From UBA11136 sp964482135 (GTDB taxonomy: Bacteria > Pseudomonadota > Alphaproteobacteria > UBA11136), in contig CAYZWF010000008.1 of the NCBI GenBank assembly GCA_964482135.1, positions 1-64,000 on the forward strand: a stretch of DNA of 64,000 nt, written 5' to 3'. Both the position numbers and the translations under genes were made by a program. Each line of letters begins with the position of its first letter. The stretch's first letter is position 1. A model generated the notes under the pieces. That model searched no databases and was not told the origin of the DNA. It saw nothing but the letters and a program-made list of their open reading frames with translations. Below, piece by piece: positions 49,532 through 58,396 of this stretch.

Positions 49532-49839
49532 ACCGCGGCATGATCATCATCGGAGTGCTGTTGGTGGGGCTGATAATCGCCACGATCTATCAGCAGCAAA
49601 AAGGGGTGGAGCGGCCCTGGACCCAATGTAAGGAAAGCATGGTGACGCAGATGCTCAGCGGCGAATGCACGCCCTCCCAGTTCTCCGGCTCTCCCATGCA
49701 CGGACCATTGGGGGACATGCCGCAAGCGGTCACCCCCCAGGACGGACAGCCCCAGGTGGAAACTCCCGGCGGCGGAACACCCCGGGAGGAAACACCCCAG
49801 ACCGGCGGTTACGAAGGCGGCAAGCTGGAGGACATGTAA
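49528..49839 (+). CDS. Small single-pass membrane hypothetical protein
   Basis: A 103-aa protein with a hydrophobic N-terminus (MIIIGVLLVGLIIATI, about residues 5-20) and a Gly/Pro/Gln/Thr-rich exported tail containing two cysteines (Cys34, Cys47). No domain is recognised. It overlaps the SEL1 lipoprotein start-to-stop, consistent with cotranslation. It is probably real but has no assignable function. Confidence 0.65.
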   Translation: MNRGMIIIGVLLVGLIIATIYQQQKGVERPWTQCKESMVTQMLSGECTPSQFSGSPMHGPLGDMPQAVTPQDGQPQVETPGGGTPREETPQTGGYEGGKLEDM

Positions 49840-49849
49840 GGGGGGAGCG

Positions 49850-51619
49850 TTATCCTTTCGCGCCCAGGGTCTCGAAAACGCCGCCTTGGGGGGGCAGCCC
49901 CTGGATGTGGGCGCGGTGCCACAGGGCATAGAAGAGCAGCGTCCACGCCGCATGACCTGCGCGCTTGCGCCCGGCCCCGGCAAACAGCGCCGTCACCGCA
50001 CCTTTGTCACAGAGCGCCGCCACGCCCTGTTGTTGCGCCACCAGAGGCCCCAGCCGCGCGCCCTCACGGGCAATCCATTCGCCCACCGGCACCGTGAAGC
50101 CGCGCTTGCGCGCGAAAGGCTTGGCTTCGGGCAGATGTTGGTCGAGCCAGCGCCGTAAAATCCATTTTCCCAGACCCTTGCGTATCTTTAAGGAATCGGG
50201 AAGACGGAATACGGCATGGGCCACTTCGCGGTCGAGGAAAGGCGTGCGACCCTCCACCCCGTGATGCATGAGACAGCGGTCGAGCTTGGTCAGCAGGTCG
50301 TTGGGAAGCCAGTCGGCGCAGTCGGTGGCCTGGGCGGTCTGTAGTTTCGAGCGCGACCCGTCCCGGGCGTGAATTTCCGCCGCCGCGATGCCGTCGCGCC
50401 AGCCGCCGGGTTCCCGATTGAAAACCCCCAGCCCGTCGAAAATACCGCGTGCGCGCATGACCCGTCCACCGAGCCAGAAGGGGCGCAAGACGCTGCGGTA
50501 TCTGCCATAACCGGCCAACAGTTCGTCCCCGCCCTCGCCGCTGAGCACCACCTTGAGTCCTTCCCCGGCGGCGCTATGGGCCAGTTTATAGGTGGGCAGA
50601 ATGGCGTAATCGGCCGCTGGATCGTCCATCGCCGAGGCCAGACGCGGCAGCAGGTCCCAGAAATCGGCCTCGCTGAATTCCACTTCCACATGCTCGGCCC
50701 CGGTGAGTTTCGCCAAGTGACGCGCGTGATCGCGCTCGTCCGCGGCGGCGCTTCCGGGAAAGCCCACCGTGAAGGCCCGCACCGGCGTCTCGTTGACCCG
50801 CGCCATCATGGCCAGCAAAGCGGAAGAATCGATGCCGCCGGAAAGAAACATGCCGTAAGGCACGTCGGCGCGCTGGTGGAGGCGCACGCTGTCTTCCAGC
50901 GCGGTATCCAGCCGTTTCAGCGCGGGGCCTTCCTCTATTTCTTCCGGCGGGCCTTCGGGAAGCGCGCCCTGACGCCGGCGCGCCACGATACGTCCGCCCT
51001 CAACCACCAGTGTTTCTCCGGGGAGAACCCGCATTATTCCCGCCAACGGCGTCTCGCGGCCGGTGGAGAACTGGAGCTGTAACAGCTCGTCGCGGGCAGC
51101 GGCGTGTTCGGCCGCGCTCACCAGACCCGCGGCAATCAGCGCTTGGGGCTCCGAGGCAAAAGCCAGCCCCTTCCCTGTCTCCGCGTAATAAAGCGGCTTG
51201 ATGCCGAAGGGGCCGCGGCTCAGCACCAGCCGTCCGCGCGCCGGATCGTGCAAGGCGATGGCGTACATGCCGCGCAGATGATCCGCATAATCGAGCTCAT
51301 GGCGCCGATAGAGGGGCAGCGGCGTCTCGCAGTCGGAGCCGGTGGCAAAGGCCACGCCACTCAAAGAGTCGCGTAGTTCCACATAGTTATAGATTTCGGC
51401 GTTGGCCACCAGCGCCAGACCGCCATCGCCGTACAGGGGCTGGTCACCGGAGCCGAGATCGATGATGGCGAGGCGGGTATGAACCATGCCCACATCACCC
51501 GCCACATGCCGCCCGCCGCCGTCGGGGCCGCGATGGGCCAGAGCCGCGGCCATGGCGTCGAGAATGGCGGGCTCGGCGGAGGCGCCGCCCAGAGTCATGA
51601 GGCCGGCGATACCGCACAT
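49850..51619 (-). CDS. asnB: Glutamine-hydrolysing asparagine synthase (AsnB type)
   Basis: A 589-aa class II amidotransferase. The nucleophile Cys2 follows the initiator methionine (MCGIAGLMTLGG), and the N-terminal glutaminase domain has LAHRGPDGGG and RLAIIDLG. The synthetase domain has SGGIDSSALLAMM and GEGGDELLAGYGRYR. Four glycosyltransferase genes lie immediately upstream in the same operon with 1-4 bp overlaps. It may therefore amidate a sugar acid or capsule/LPS component rather than make free asparagine. The assignment to the family is firm; the substrate is inferred. Confidence 0.9.
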   Translation of the reverse strand: MCGIAGLMTLGGASAEPAILDAMAAALAHRGPDGGGRHVAGDVGMVHTRLAIIDLGSGDQPLYGDGGLALVANAEIYNYVELRDSLSGVAFATGSDCETPLPLYRRHELDYADHLRGMYAIALHDPARGRLVLSRGPFGIKPLYYAETGKGLAFASEPQALIAAGLVSAAEHAAARDELLQLQFSTGRETPLAGIMRVLPGETLVVEGGRIVARRRQGALPEGPPEEIEEGPALKRLDTALEDSVRLHQRADVPYGMFLSGGIDSSALLAMMARVNETPVRAFTVGFPGSAAADERDHARHLAKLTGAEHVEVEFSEADFWDLLPRLASAMDDPAADYAILPTYKLAHSAAGEGLKVVLSGEGGDELLAGYGRYRSVLRPFWLGGRVMRARGIFDGLGVFNREPGGWRDGIAAAEIHARDGSRSKLQTAQATDCADWLPNDLLTKLDRCLMHHGVEGRTPFLDREVAHAVFRLPDSLKIRKGLGKWILRRWLDQHLPEAKPFARKRGFTVPVGEWIAREGARLGPLVAQQQGVAALCDKGAVTALFAGAGRKRAGHAAWTLLFYALWHRAHIQGLPPQGGVFETLGAKG

Positions 51620-52650
51620 TAGAGAGCGACCTTCTTGAAGAATCTCATGTAGCAGCCCACCACCACGGATTCGGTAAAATCCTTTTCGTAGCGCTTGCGT
51701 CCGCCCGCAACGAGGTTGCGGATCAGTCCCGGGTTCAAACGCAGCCGCTTGATGGTCTCGGCCAGAGCGCGCGGATCATCCACCGGCACCAGAAGGCCGC
51801 TGCGGTCGTGGCAGATCAGAGCCCCCGGCCCCTGGCTCTGGGTAGCGATCACCGGCACATCGTGAGCCCAGCCTTCGATCACCACATTGCCCAGAGGCTC
51901 GTGGCGCGAGGGGCAGATAAGCATGTCCGCCGCCCCGAACAGGGGTGTGGGATCCTCGCACCAGCCCAGGAAACGGACACGGGGCCTCACCCCCACCTGT
52001 ACCGTCAGTTCCTCGAGTTCGGCCCGCAGCGGACCCTCGCCCGCGAGCCAGAGATAGGCATGGGGCAGATCGGCCATGGCCCGGACCAGCACGTCATAGC
52101 CCTTGTTTTCGTGGAGCCGCCCCAGGGCCAGGATCAGCGGCGCTTCCTCCGGCGTGGTGTGGATGGCGCGAGGTAGGGGCTCGGCATCGCTGGCGGTAAC
52201 GAAATTGGGCAGATAATGGGCGCGGTCCTCGGGCCAGCCGGAGTCCACTATATAGCGGACGATATCCTTGGTGTTGCCGATGAGGTGGTCGCAGGCCTGA
52301 TAATTCTTCATTTTGTAATAACCGCCGAGCCGCCCCACATGAACGAACGTCCCCTTTGTGGGCGGGCAGAAGCGGGTGGCCCGGTTCATCCAGGTCAGCA
52401 CCACCTGGGGCTTGAGAAGCCCGACGTTGAAATTGAAACCGAAGCGGGTGCGAATATCCATCATGCCGCCGAAAGGAAGCTCCACCGGCTCTACCCCCCT
52501 TGCGCGAAGAAGCTCGGCGCGAGCGGGATTGCGGCGGATCAGCACCTCCTGCTCCAGTCCGGCGTCGTGCAATGCCGGAATCAGGCGCTCGAAGAACGCC
52601 TCCGCGCCGCCATGCTCGGCCCCGGCCATCGCCTGCAATACCTTGGTCAT
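51619..52650 (-). CDS. GT4-family glycosyltransferase
   Basis: A GT-B glycosyltransferase of 343 aa, beginning MTKVLQAMAGAEHGGAEAFFERL. The nucleotide-sugar-binding C-terminal half carries LALGRLHENKGYDVLVRA and the EX7E-like motif in CPSRHEPLGNVVIEGWA. It overlaps asnB by 1 bp and the next gene by 4 bp. It probably adds a sugar to lipopolysaccharide core or O-chain; the acceptor is unknown. Confidence 0.88.
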   Translation of the reverse strand: MTKVLQAMAGAEHGGAEAFFERLIPALHDAGLEQEVLIRRNPARAELLRARGVEPVELPFGGMMDIRTRFGFNFNVGLLKPQVVLTWMNRATRFCPPTKGTFVHVGRLGGYYKMKNYQACDHLIGNTKDIVRYIVDSGWPEDRAHYLPNFVTASDAEPLPRAIHTTPEEAPLILALGRLHENKGYDVLVRAMADLPHAYLWLAGEGPLRAELEELTVQVGVRPRVRFLGWCEDPTPLFGAADMLICPSRHEPLGNVVIEGWAHDVPVIATQSQGPGALICHDRSGLLVPVDDPRALAETIKRLRLNPGLIRNLVAGGRKRYEKDFTESVVVGCYMRFFKKVAL

Positions 52651-53696
52651 GGCAGAATCTCCTCAAAAGCCGCCGCCGCCTCGTCCCAGCCCCAGCTCCG
52701 CTGACACTTTAACGATTCTTCGTGGCAGCCGCGCCATAGATCGTCATCGCGCAGCAGGGCCACCCCATGGCGGACGAAATCGGCGTCATCGCACGCCACC
52801 GCGCCGGTGACGCCGTCCACCACCCGTTCCGCCACACATCCGATGTCCTGGACCACCGCCGGAACGCCCACCGCCTGCGCCTCGCCCACGGCGAGACAAA
52901 AGGTCTCCCCTACATCGCCGCGATAGAGAAGAACCCGCGAATTGGCCAGTTCCGCCGCCAGTTCCGGCTTAGCCACCGGATCACGCAATATCACCCCGTA
53001 ATCACTTAAGCCACGCGCCTTTTCCAGTACCGGGGCCATGCGCCCGGCATTGGCGTCGCCCACCGCGCCATAGGTGCGGATGCCCGAAAAGATATGGAGT
53101 TCGGCATCGGGTACCTGGGGCCGGATTTCCGCCACCCAGAGATCGAGCAGCCAGTCGAGGGAACGCATGGGATTAGAGGTAAACACCACCCGTGGCGGTG
53201 GCGGGGTCTCGGCGGAGGTGGCGCTGCGGAAGACTTCGTCGATGCCGTAGGGGATCACGTGACGGCCGCCCGTGGGCACCCAGAAGGGACAGGAGGCGGC
53301 ATGGTGACGGCCCGAAAACACGATCTCCGGCCGCCATTTCAGCAACGGCCACAGATAACGCAGTTTCAGCAGATAGCGCGCCGGGTTGTGAATCCAGAAC
53401 ACCCGCCGCCGCGCCCGGGGCAGCAGGGGAATGAGGTTATGCCCGCGATTGGCAATATAGAGGTCGGCATCATTGGGGAATTCACCGGAGTCGAGGGCGG
53501 GAGCCAGCGGCGCCCAGTCCACGCCGCGATAGCTTAAGGCGGCTTCGCAGTTGTTGCGCACGAGAACCTCGTGCCCGCGCGCCGCCAGGGCATGGGCGAG
53601 ACCGATAAAGGCGGATTCCGCGCCGCCAATGGGGGCATTCTCTGGCGTACGGCCATCGAAGCGGATGCCGTCATCGGCCATGACAATACGCGCCAT
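52647..53696 (-). CDS. Glycosyltransferase, GT4-like
   Basis: A 349-aa GT-B protein starting MARIVMADDGIRFDGRTPENAPIGGAESAFIGLAHALAARGHEV. The C-terminal half holds VLEKARGLSDYGVI and LLYRGDVGETFCLAVGEAQAVGVPAVV, the usual donor-binding segment. It shares 4 bp with the previous gene and 1 bp with the GT2 gene. Part of the same surface-polysaccharide operon; its specificity is unknown. Confidence 0.82.
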   Translation of the reverse strand: MARIVMADDGIRFDGRTPENAPIGGAESAFIGLAHALAARGHEVLVRNNCEAALSYRGVDWAPLAPALDSGEFPNDADLYIANRGHNLIPLLPRARRRVFWIHNPARYLLKLRYLWPLLKWRPEIVFSGRHHAASCPFWVPTGGRHVIPYGIDEVFRSATSAETPPPPRVVFTSNPMRSLDWLLDLWVAEIRPQVPDAELHIFSGIRTYGAVGDANAGRMAPVLEKARGLSDYGVILRDPVAKPELAAELANSRVLLYRGDVGETFCLAVGEAQAVGVPAVVQDIGCVAERVVDGVTGAVACDDADFVRHGVALLRDDDLWRGCHEESLKCQRSWGWDEAAAAFEEILP

Positions 53697-54508
53697 CAGT
53701 GGTCTCCGGACTCGTCAGCCGAATCCTCGCCGCCCGAATTCTCGCCCCCGGAATCCTCACTGAAGCGGGCCTTGAGATAGGAGAGGATGGGAAAGAGCCC
53801 CGCCAGGAGGGCGACCAGGAACCCCAGCTCGCCCTCGCGGTAGCCGCGCCGGCCCACATAGCATTTCCAGAAGCGCGAAAAAATCCGCCGCAGATTGGCG
53901 CCGAAGCTTCCCATGTCGCCGGAATCGCGCAGATCCAGGGCGCGCGCCGTTGAATAGCTGTCGAGGCGCTTGATCATGTCGGAAATATCACGGTCCACGA
54001 AATGCTGAAGCCGGTGTTTCAGAACCGCGCCCTGTTTGCCGTCGAGAGAAAGAGAGGGATGCACCCGCTGTGCCCCCACCTGTTTCACGCCCTTGCGGGT
54101 GAGGCCGGGAAAGGCGGAACGGCCGAAGGACGCGCCCCAGCCATAACGCACCAGGCGGCCGCCCACGTAATTGTCCACCGGGATCAGATGCCAGTCGGCC
54201 TGGGAGGTGGTGATGACCTGGCGGATTTCCACCGCCAGTTCCGTGGTCACCCATTCGTCGGCGTCCACTTCCAGAACCCAGTCACCCTTGCAGGCGGCGA
54301 AGCCCGCATTGCGGCGGTCGCCCTCGAGCTCCCACGACCCTTCCACCAAGCGGCCGGCATAGCGCGCGGCGATGTCCTTGGTGCCGTCGCTGCAATCGTC
54401 GAGCACCACCACGATCTCGTCGGCGAAGGCCAAACGATCGAGACAATCCACGATGCGGTCTTCCTCGTCATGGGCCACCACCAGCGCCGAAAGTCTGCAG
54501 TTGCTCAT
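53696..54508 (-). CDS. GT2-family glycosyltransferase, WaaE/KdtX-like
   Basis: A 270-aa GT-A glycosyltransferase. The N-terminal domain has SALVVAHDEEDRIVDCLDRLAFADEIVVVLDD and the DxD-type metal motif in LEVDADEW. The C-terminal part has RVHPSLSLDGKQGAVLKHRLQHF and an extended helix near YVGRRGYREGELGF. This layout fits the WaaE/KdtX beta-1,4-glucosyltransferase type in LPS core assembly. The last residues are Glu/Ser/Gly/Asp-rich. It lies in the same operon, 1 bp overlap with the next gene. Confidence 0.85.
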   Translation of the reverse strand: MSNCRLSALVVAHDEEDRIVDCLDRLAFADEIVVVLDDCSDGTKDIAARYAGRLVEGSWELEGDRRNAGFAACKGDWVLEVDADEWVTTELAVEIRQVITTSQADWHLIPVDNYVGGRLVRYGWGASFGRSAFPGLTRKGVKQVGAQRVHPSLSLDGKQGAVLKHRLQHFVDRDISDMIKRLDSYSTARALDLRDSGDMGSFGANLRRIFSRFWKCYVGRRGYREGELGFLVALLAGLFPILSYLKARFSEDSGGENSGGEDSADESGDH

Positions 54509-54592
54509 GGCGTGCTCGCCCCCGGCATTGCGCCGCTTTCACCTGTCATGGAACCCCCCGTCATCGGCGCTATGCTAAACGAAAGTGCGGGA

Positions 54593-55582
54593 TCACGAAA
54601 CACCGGCGCCGTCATGGCCGCCCTTTCCACAGCGCGCCCACAGATCGACAGCAGCCGTGATAACGGCATCCACGGAAAGACCGCCCATCAATGTTCCCGT
54701 GGTGCGATGGTTGAAATCGGGGGCCTCCACCAGTTCGTGGTAGCTTTCCCGGGTGCGCACCACCGCCGCGCGCGGGCCGGAGGGCGCATAGTGACGGTCC
54801 TGGCTGGGGCCGAACAGGCCGAGAGTGGGAAGCCCGGCGGCGGCGGCCATATGCATGAGGCCTGAATCGTTGCCGATGTAGAAATCACAGCGTTCGAGAC
54901 AGGCATAGGCGGTTGGCAGATCCACAGCCCCCATCAGGTCGAGGCATTGCGCCCGCGGCACCGATTCAATGACCGGCGTGGCCGCCACGCGTTCGTTCTC
55001 GGCCCCGAACAGGGCCACCCGCGCGCCGGGGAAAAGCCCGTCGGCGGCGGTGAGGCGGGCGATGAGTTCGACGAAATTCTCAGGCAACCACTGTTTGCCG
55101 ATCCAGTTGGCGGTGGGACCGATACCGAGAACGAAGTCTCCCTTTGGCACCAGGCCTTGCGCCACTTCTTGGGTTTCGGAGGAAACCTGGAGGCGCGGCA
55201 GAGGCGGTTTGTCGAGCCGCAGCACCTGGGCGATTTCCTGCAAACGGTGCGGGGTGGTGGTGCGGCGCTTGCCGCGGAAGATTCTGCGCCGCAGAGTGGG
55301 TAGGAACCAGGCGATGCCGGTGCCCCGTAAATCCACCACCAGATACCACCAGGACAGGACGCAGCGCAGCCATAACAGCACCCAATGGCCGATTCCGGCG
55401 AATTTACGCAGGGGAATGACCCGCACCACATTGGGCATGGCCGCGAACAGGGGCGCGGGAACCTCGCCACAGGCCACCGTGATGCGGCAATCGGGATAAC
55501 GGGCGGCGAGATGGGTCAGAATCCCGGTGGACAGAACCGCGTCGCCGATACGGGTGGCGGTGATGAAAAGGATGTTCTTCAT
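54593..55582 (-). CDS. ADP-heptose:LPS heptosyltransferase-like (GT9)
   Basis: A GT9-family protein of 329 aa. It begins MKNILFITATRIGDAVLSTGILTHLAARYPDCRITV, with the family's GD motif in the acceptor half. The donor half contains FYIGNDSGLMHMAAAAGLPTLGLFGPS, the heptosyltransferase signature. This makes it the first gene of the LPS-type operon; 84 bp separates it from the GT2 gene. Whether it transfers heptose or another sugar is not certain. Confidence 0.88.
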   Translation of the reverse strand: MKNILFITATRIGDAVLSTGILTHLAARYPDCRITVACGEVPAPLFAAMPNVVRVIPLRKFAGIGHWVLLWLRCVLSWWYLVVDLRGTGIAWFLPTLRRRIFRGKRRTTTPHRLQEIAQVLRLDKPPLPRLQVSSETQEVAQGLVPKGDFVLGIGPTANWIGKQWLPENFVELIARLTAADGLFPGARVALFGAENERVAATPVIESVPRAQCLDLMGAVDLPTAYACLERCDFYIGNDSGLMHMAAAAGLPTLGLFGPSQDRHYAPSGPRAAVVRTRESYHELVEAPDFNHRTTGTLMGGLSVDAVITAAVDLWARCGKGGHDGAGVS

Positions 55583-55657
55583 GGCCCTGAGTTATAAGCG
55601 GCAACGCCCCGCCACGCAAAGCCGCCCTTGCCAAAGCCGCCCCCCTCCCCTAAATAC

Positions 55658-55793
55658 GCAAAGTCACAAGTTTGCGACTTTGCTGAGTTCCCTCGACGCC
55701 GGGCGGGCGCGTCCGCGCCCTTGGCTACGCCGCAGTGGCGGCGGCCCGCAGTCGCGGGCTTCCGCATTCAAAACAACTCTGTAGTTTTGAATG
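55658..55793. repeat. Cluster of five perfect hairpins (candidate intergenic element)
   Basis: In 136 bp of the gap between the heptosyltransferase and ygfZ there are five consecutive perfect inverted repeats. They are GCAAAGTC/GACTTTGC (55658-55683), GGGCGC/GCGCCC (55705-55720), CGCC/GGCG (55728-55740), GCCCGC/GCGGGC (55744-55759) and CATTCAAAAC/GTTTTGAATG (55765-55793). Neither strand has a T tract suited to an ordinary terminator. An open frame runs through it into ygfZ but does not look like a protein. It could be a REP/BIME-like repeat or a structured RNA. Confidence 0.7.
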
Positions 55794-55849
55794 ACGGTAT
55801 AACTCATACGGGAGCGTATTTAAGCTGCAGTGATATCCGGGGAGCCCAC

Positions 55850-56758
55850 ATGACCGATACAAGCGCTATCCTTCTTAAAAAACGAGGTGTTCTCGCCGTC
55901 GGCGGCGGCGATGCGCGGGAGTTCCTGCAGGGGCTGGTATCCAACGACTTGAACCGGGTCTCGCCCGAATGCGCGGTTTACGCCGCCCTGCTGACTCCCC
56001 AGGGGCGCTATCTCCATGATTTCTTCATCGTCGAAAAGGACGGCGGGTTTCTTCTCGACTGTGAGGCGGAACGTAGCGCCGATCTCTTGAAGCGCTTGAA
56101 GGTCTATACCCTGCGCTCGGATGTTAAAATCGAGGATGCCACCGGGGATTACCGTGTCTATGTCCTTAGCGGCGAGAATGCCTCTTCCAGCACAAACATA
56201 CCGGGAAGGCGTTTCGATTTTGCCCATAGAAATGCCTATATCGATCCACGTCTGGCGGAACTGGGCGCGCGCGCCCTGTTGCCCCGCGACGGCGCGGAAT
56301 CGGCCCTGGAGAATGCCGGGTTTTCCCTCGGCAAGGCGGAGGACTATGAAAGGCTGCGCCTGGAGCTGGGTATTCCCGATGGGTCGCGCGACATGGAGGT
56401 GGAAAAGGCGCTGTTGCTGGAGAACGGCTTCGACGAGTTGCATGGCGTGGACTGGGAGAAGGGTTGTTACATGGGCCAGGAATTGACCGCCCGCACCAAG
56501 CATCGCGGGCTGGTGAAGAAACGCCTGATGCCGGTGACCGTGGACGGCCCCCTCCCCGCCCCGGACACGCCGGTAATGCTGGGAGAGGCGGAAGTGGGAA
56601 CCGTGGCTTCGGGGTTGGACACCTGTGCGCTGGCCCTGCTGCGGCTCGAGGCGGTGAAGGAAGCGCGGGAGCAGGGCGAAGCGCTGAGGGCCGGAGAGGC
56701 GCGGCTGACGCCGCACCAGCCGGACTGGATGAAAATCGAAACGGCGGAAGAGGAGTAG
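55850..56758 (+). CDS. ygfZ: Folate-binding protein YgfZ / Fe-S repair factor
   Basis: A GcvT-fold protein of 302 aa (ATG at 55850 with GGGGAG upstream). YgfZ binds tetrahydrofolate and supports maturation or repair of some Fe-S enzymes such as MiaB. The family signature is KGCYMGQELTARTKHRG with the essential cysteine at residue 206. The N-terminal region FLQGLVSNDLNRV and QGRYLHDFFIVEKD is typical. It fits functionally with the isc operon in this genome but is not linked to it. Convergent with the 5'-nucleotidase gene. Confidence 0.93.
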   Translation: MTDTSAILLKKRGVLAVGGGDAREFLQGLVSNDLNRVSPECAVYAALLTPQGRYLHDFFIVEKDGGFLLDCEAERSADLLKRLKVYTLRSDVKIEDATGDYRVYVLSGENASSSTNIPGRRFDFAHRNAYIDPRLAELGARALLPRDGAESALENAGFSLGKAEDYERLRLELGIPDGSRDMEVEKALLLENGFDELHGVDWEKGCYMGQELTARTKHRGLVKKRLMPVTVDGPLPAPDTPVMLGEAEVGTVASGLDTCALALLRLEAVKEAREQGEALRAGEARLTPHQPDWMKIETAEEE

Positions 56759-56764
56759 CGCTCC

Positions 56765-58392
56765 TCAGCGGGTGCGGATGCGGCCCGAGACCTTAGGCGA
56801 GACCGTGCCCTGGCGGGAAAGGTAGATCATCAGCGCCTGGGCCATGGTCAGGCCGGTGGCTTTCTCGTCGCGCCCCCGGGCCAGCATCTTATAACCGTTG
56901 CCGCCCTGGTACATGTAGCCGTTCACCGCCACCCTGTAGTCGCGGGCGGGATCGAGGGGCTTGCCGCCCACCTCCACCGAGACCAGGCGGCGGCCCTTTG
57001 GGGCATGGGGGTCATAGACGAAAGCCAGGCCCGAGACCTGGAGAAAATGCCCGGACATATCCGCCACCTTCGAGACCCCGTTTTCCAGTACCGCGCGCAG
57101 TTGCGCCCCGGTGAGAGTCAGTGACAACACCTTGGAGGGGAAAGGCAGGATCGAGAGAACGTCTTTTCGGGTCAGTTCGCCCGGCCCCAAAACGCGGTCG
57201 CCCCTAAGGGAGCCGCCGTTGAACAGGGCCACCTCCGCGTCCACGGCGGCGGCCATGGAATCGGCCACCAGATCACCGAGATTGGACTCGCCGCCGCGCA
57301 CCACGGCGCGGCGTCCATCCAGCGCCACCGTGGTCTTCCCCACCAGCGCCTGGAGATCGTCTTTCAGCGTATCCTCATAGACCGCCACCTTGGCGGCGAT
57401 GGCGGGTTCGGCGGCGACGCCACGGGTCGGGATCATGCGCCAGGGGGGCGTCACGGAAATCGTTTCCGCGCCTTTTTCGTCCCTCCCCCTGGTCACTTCA
57501 AGCTCCACCACGGCCAGATAATGGGCGTCGAAACCGGCCTTGTGGATGAGCACATCATTTTCAAAATAGGTAATGGGGATATGATCATGGCCGCCGAGGA
57601 TGAGGTCGATACCCGCCACCTCGTGGGCAAGTTGGAGGTCATCCTTGATATGGAGGTGAGTCAGGGCGACGATGATCTCCGCCCCGGCAGCGCGCAGGGA
57701 CGCCACCGCCTTGGTGGCGGCGGCCGCCACCGAAACGAAGGTGATGTCCGGCCCCGGAGAAGAGAGCGTCGCCGTTTTCGGCGTCAGGATGCCGAAAAAC
57801 CCTACCGTCACGTCCCCGGTCCGCACCAGATGGGTATCCTTCAGCCCCAGGGCGGGCGTCATGCCGCCGCGAACGATCACATTGCTGCCGAGCCAGGGAA
57901 ACTCCGATTCGCTGAAACGAGCGGCGGCCACGTCGGGTCCGAAGTCGAATTCATGATTGCCCACCACCGCCACATCCATGCCGATGGCGTTCATCAGCGC
58001 GACCATTTGTTTGCCCTTGAAGCTGGCCGAGAGCAGGGAGGGCGAGAACAGGTCGCCGCCGAAAGTGGTGATGGCCCGGGGGTGTTTCGCCCGCTCGGCG
58101 ACAAGCAGGGTCATGAGCGGGGCAAACCCGCCCTGCCCGTCCTGGGGTGCGATTTGATAGATGTCGTTCACATGGAGGAACGTGAGGCGGGCGGAGTCGC
58201 CTGCTCGCGCCGGGGAGGCGCAGAGNNNNNNNNNNNNNNNNNNNNNNNNNNNNNNNNNNNNNNNNNNNNNNNNNNNNNNNNNNNNNNNNNNNNNNNNNNN
58301 NNNNNNNNNNNNNNNNNNNNNNNNNGCGCCGGGGAGGCGCAGAGGAAGGCCGCCACGAAGAGGAAAACCCACCATCCGCGCCAGCGCTCCAT
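56765..58392 (-). CDS. 5'-nucleotidase / UshA-like metallophosphoesterase (crosses an assembly gap)
   Basis: A calcineurin-like phosphoesterase with the 5'-nucleotidase C-terminal domain. The metal-binding blocks are LTFLHVNDIYQ, GDLFSPSL, GNHEFDFGPDV and ALTHLHIKDD. The C-terminal domain (about residues 320-500) includes FNGGSLRGDRVLGPGELTR and YKMLARGRDE. The N's (58226-58325) fall inside the signal peptide. Removing them plus one copy of a 19-bp duplicate restores an unbroken 502-aa frame starting MERWRGWWVFLFVAAFLCASPARAG. It starts 4 bp after the glyS stop, so it is coupled to glyS. Confidence 0.88.
58226..58325. other. Scaffold gap (100 N), probably spurious
   Basis: One hundred N separate two identical 19-bp flanks (58207-58225 and 58326-58344). 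The length is a placeholder. The repeated flank and the restored reading frame indicate that the contigs actually overlap and that 119 bp here do not exist. Confidence 0.9.
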
Positions 58393-58396
58393 GCTC

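Noticed and set aside
55628..55849. N-terminal extension of ygfZ through the hairpin cluster
   Set aside because: The open frame runs through structured non-coding DNA; the family N-terminus and a GGGGAG ribosome binding site lie at 55850.
58226..58325. Frameshift in the 5'-nucleotidase gene
   Set aside because: The apparent frame problem comes only from the 100-N placeholder and a duplicated 19-bp flank.
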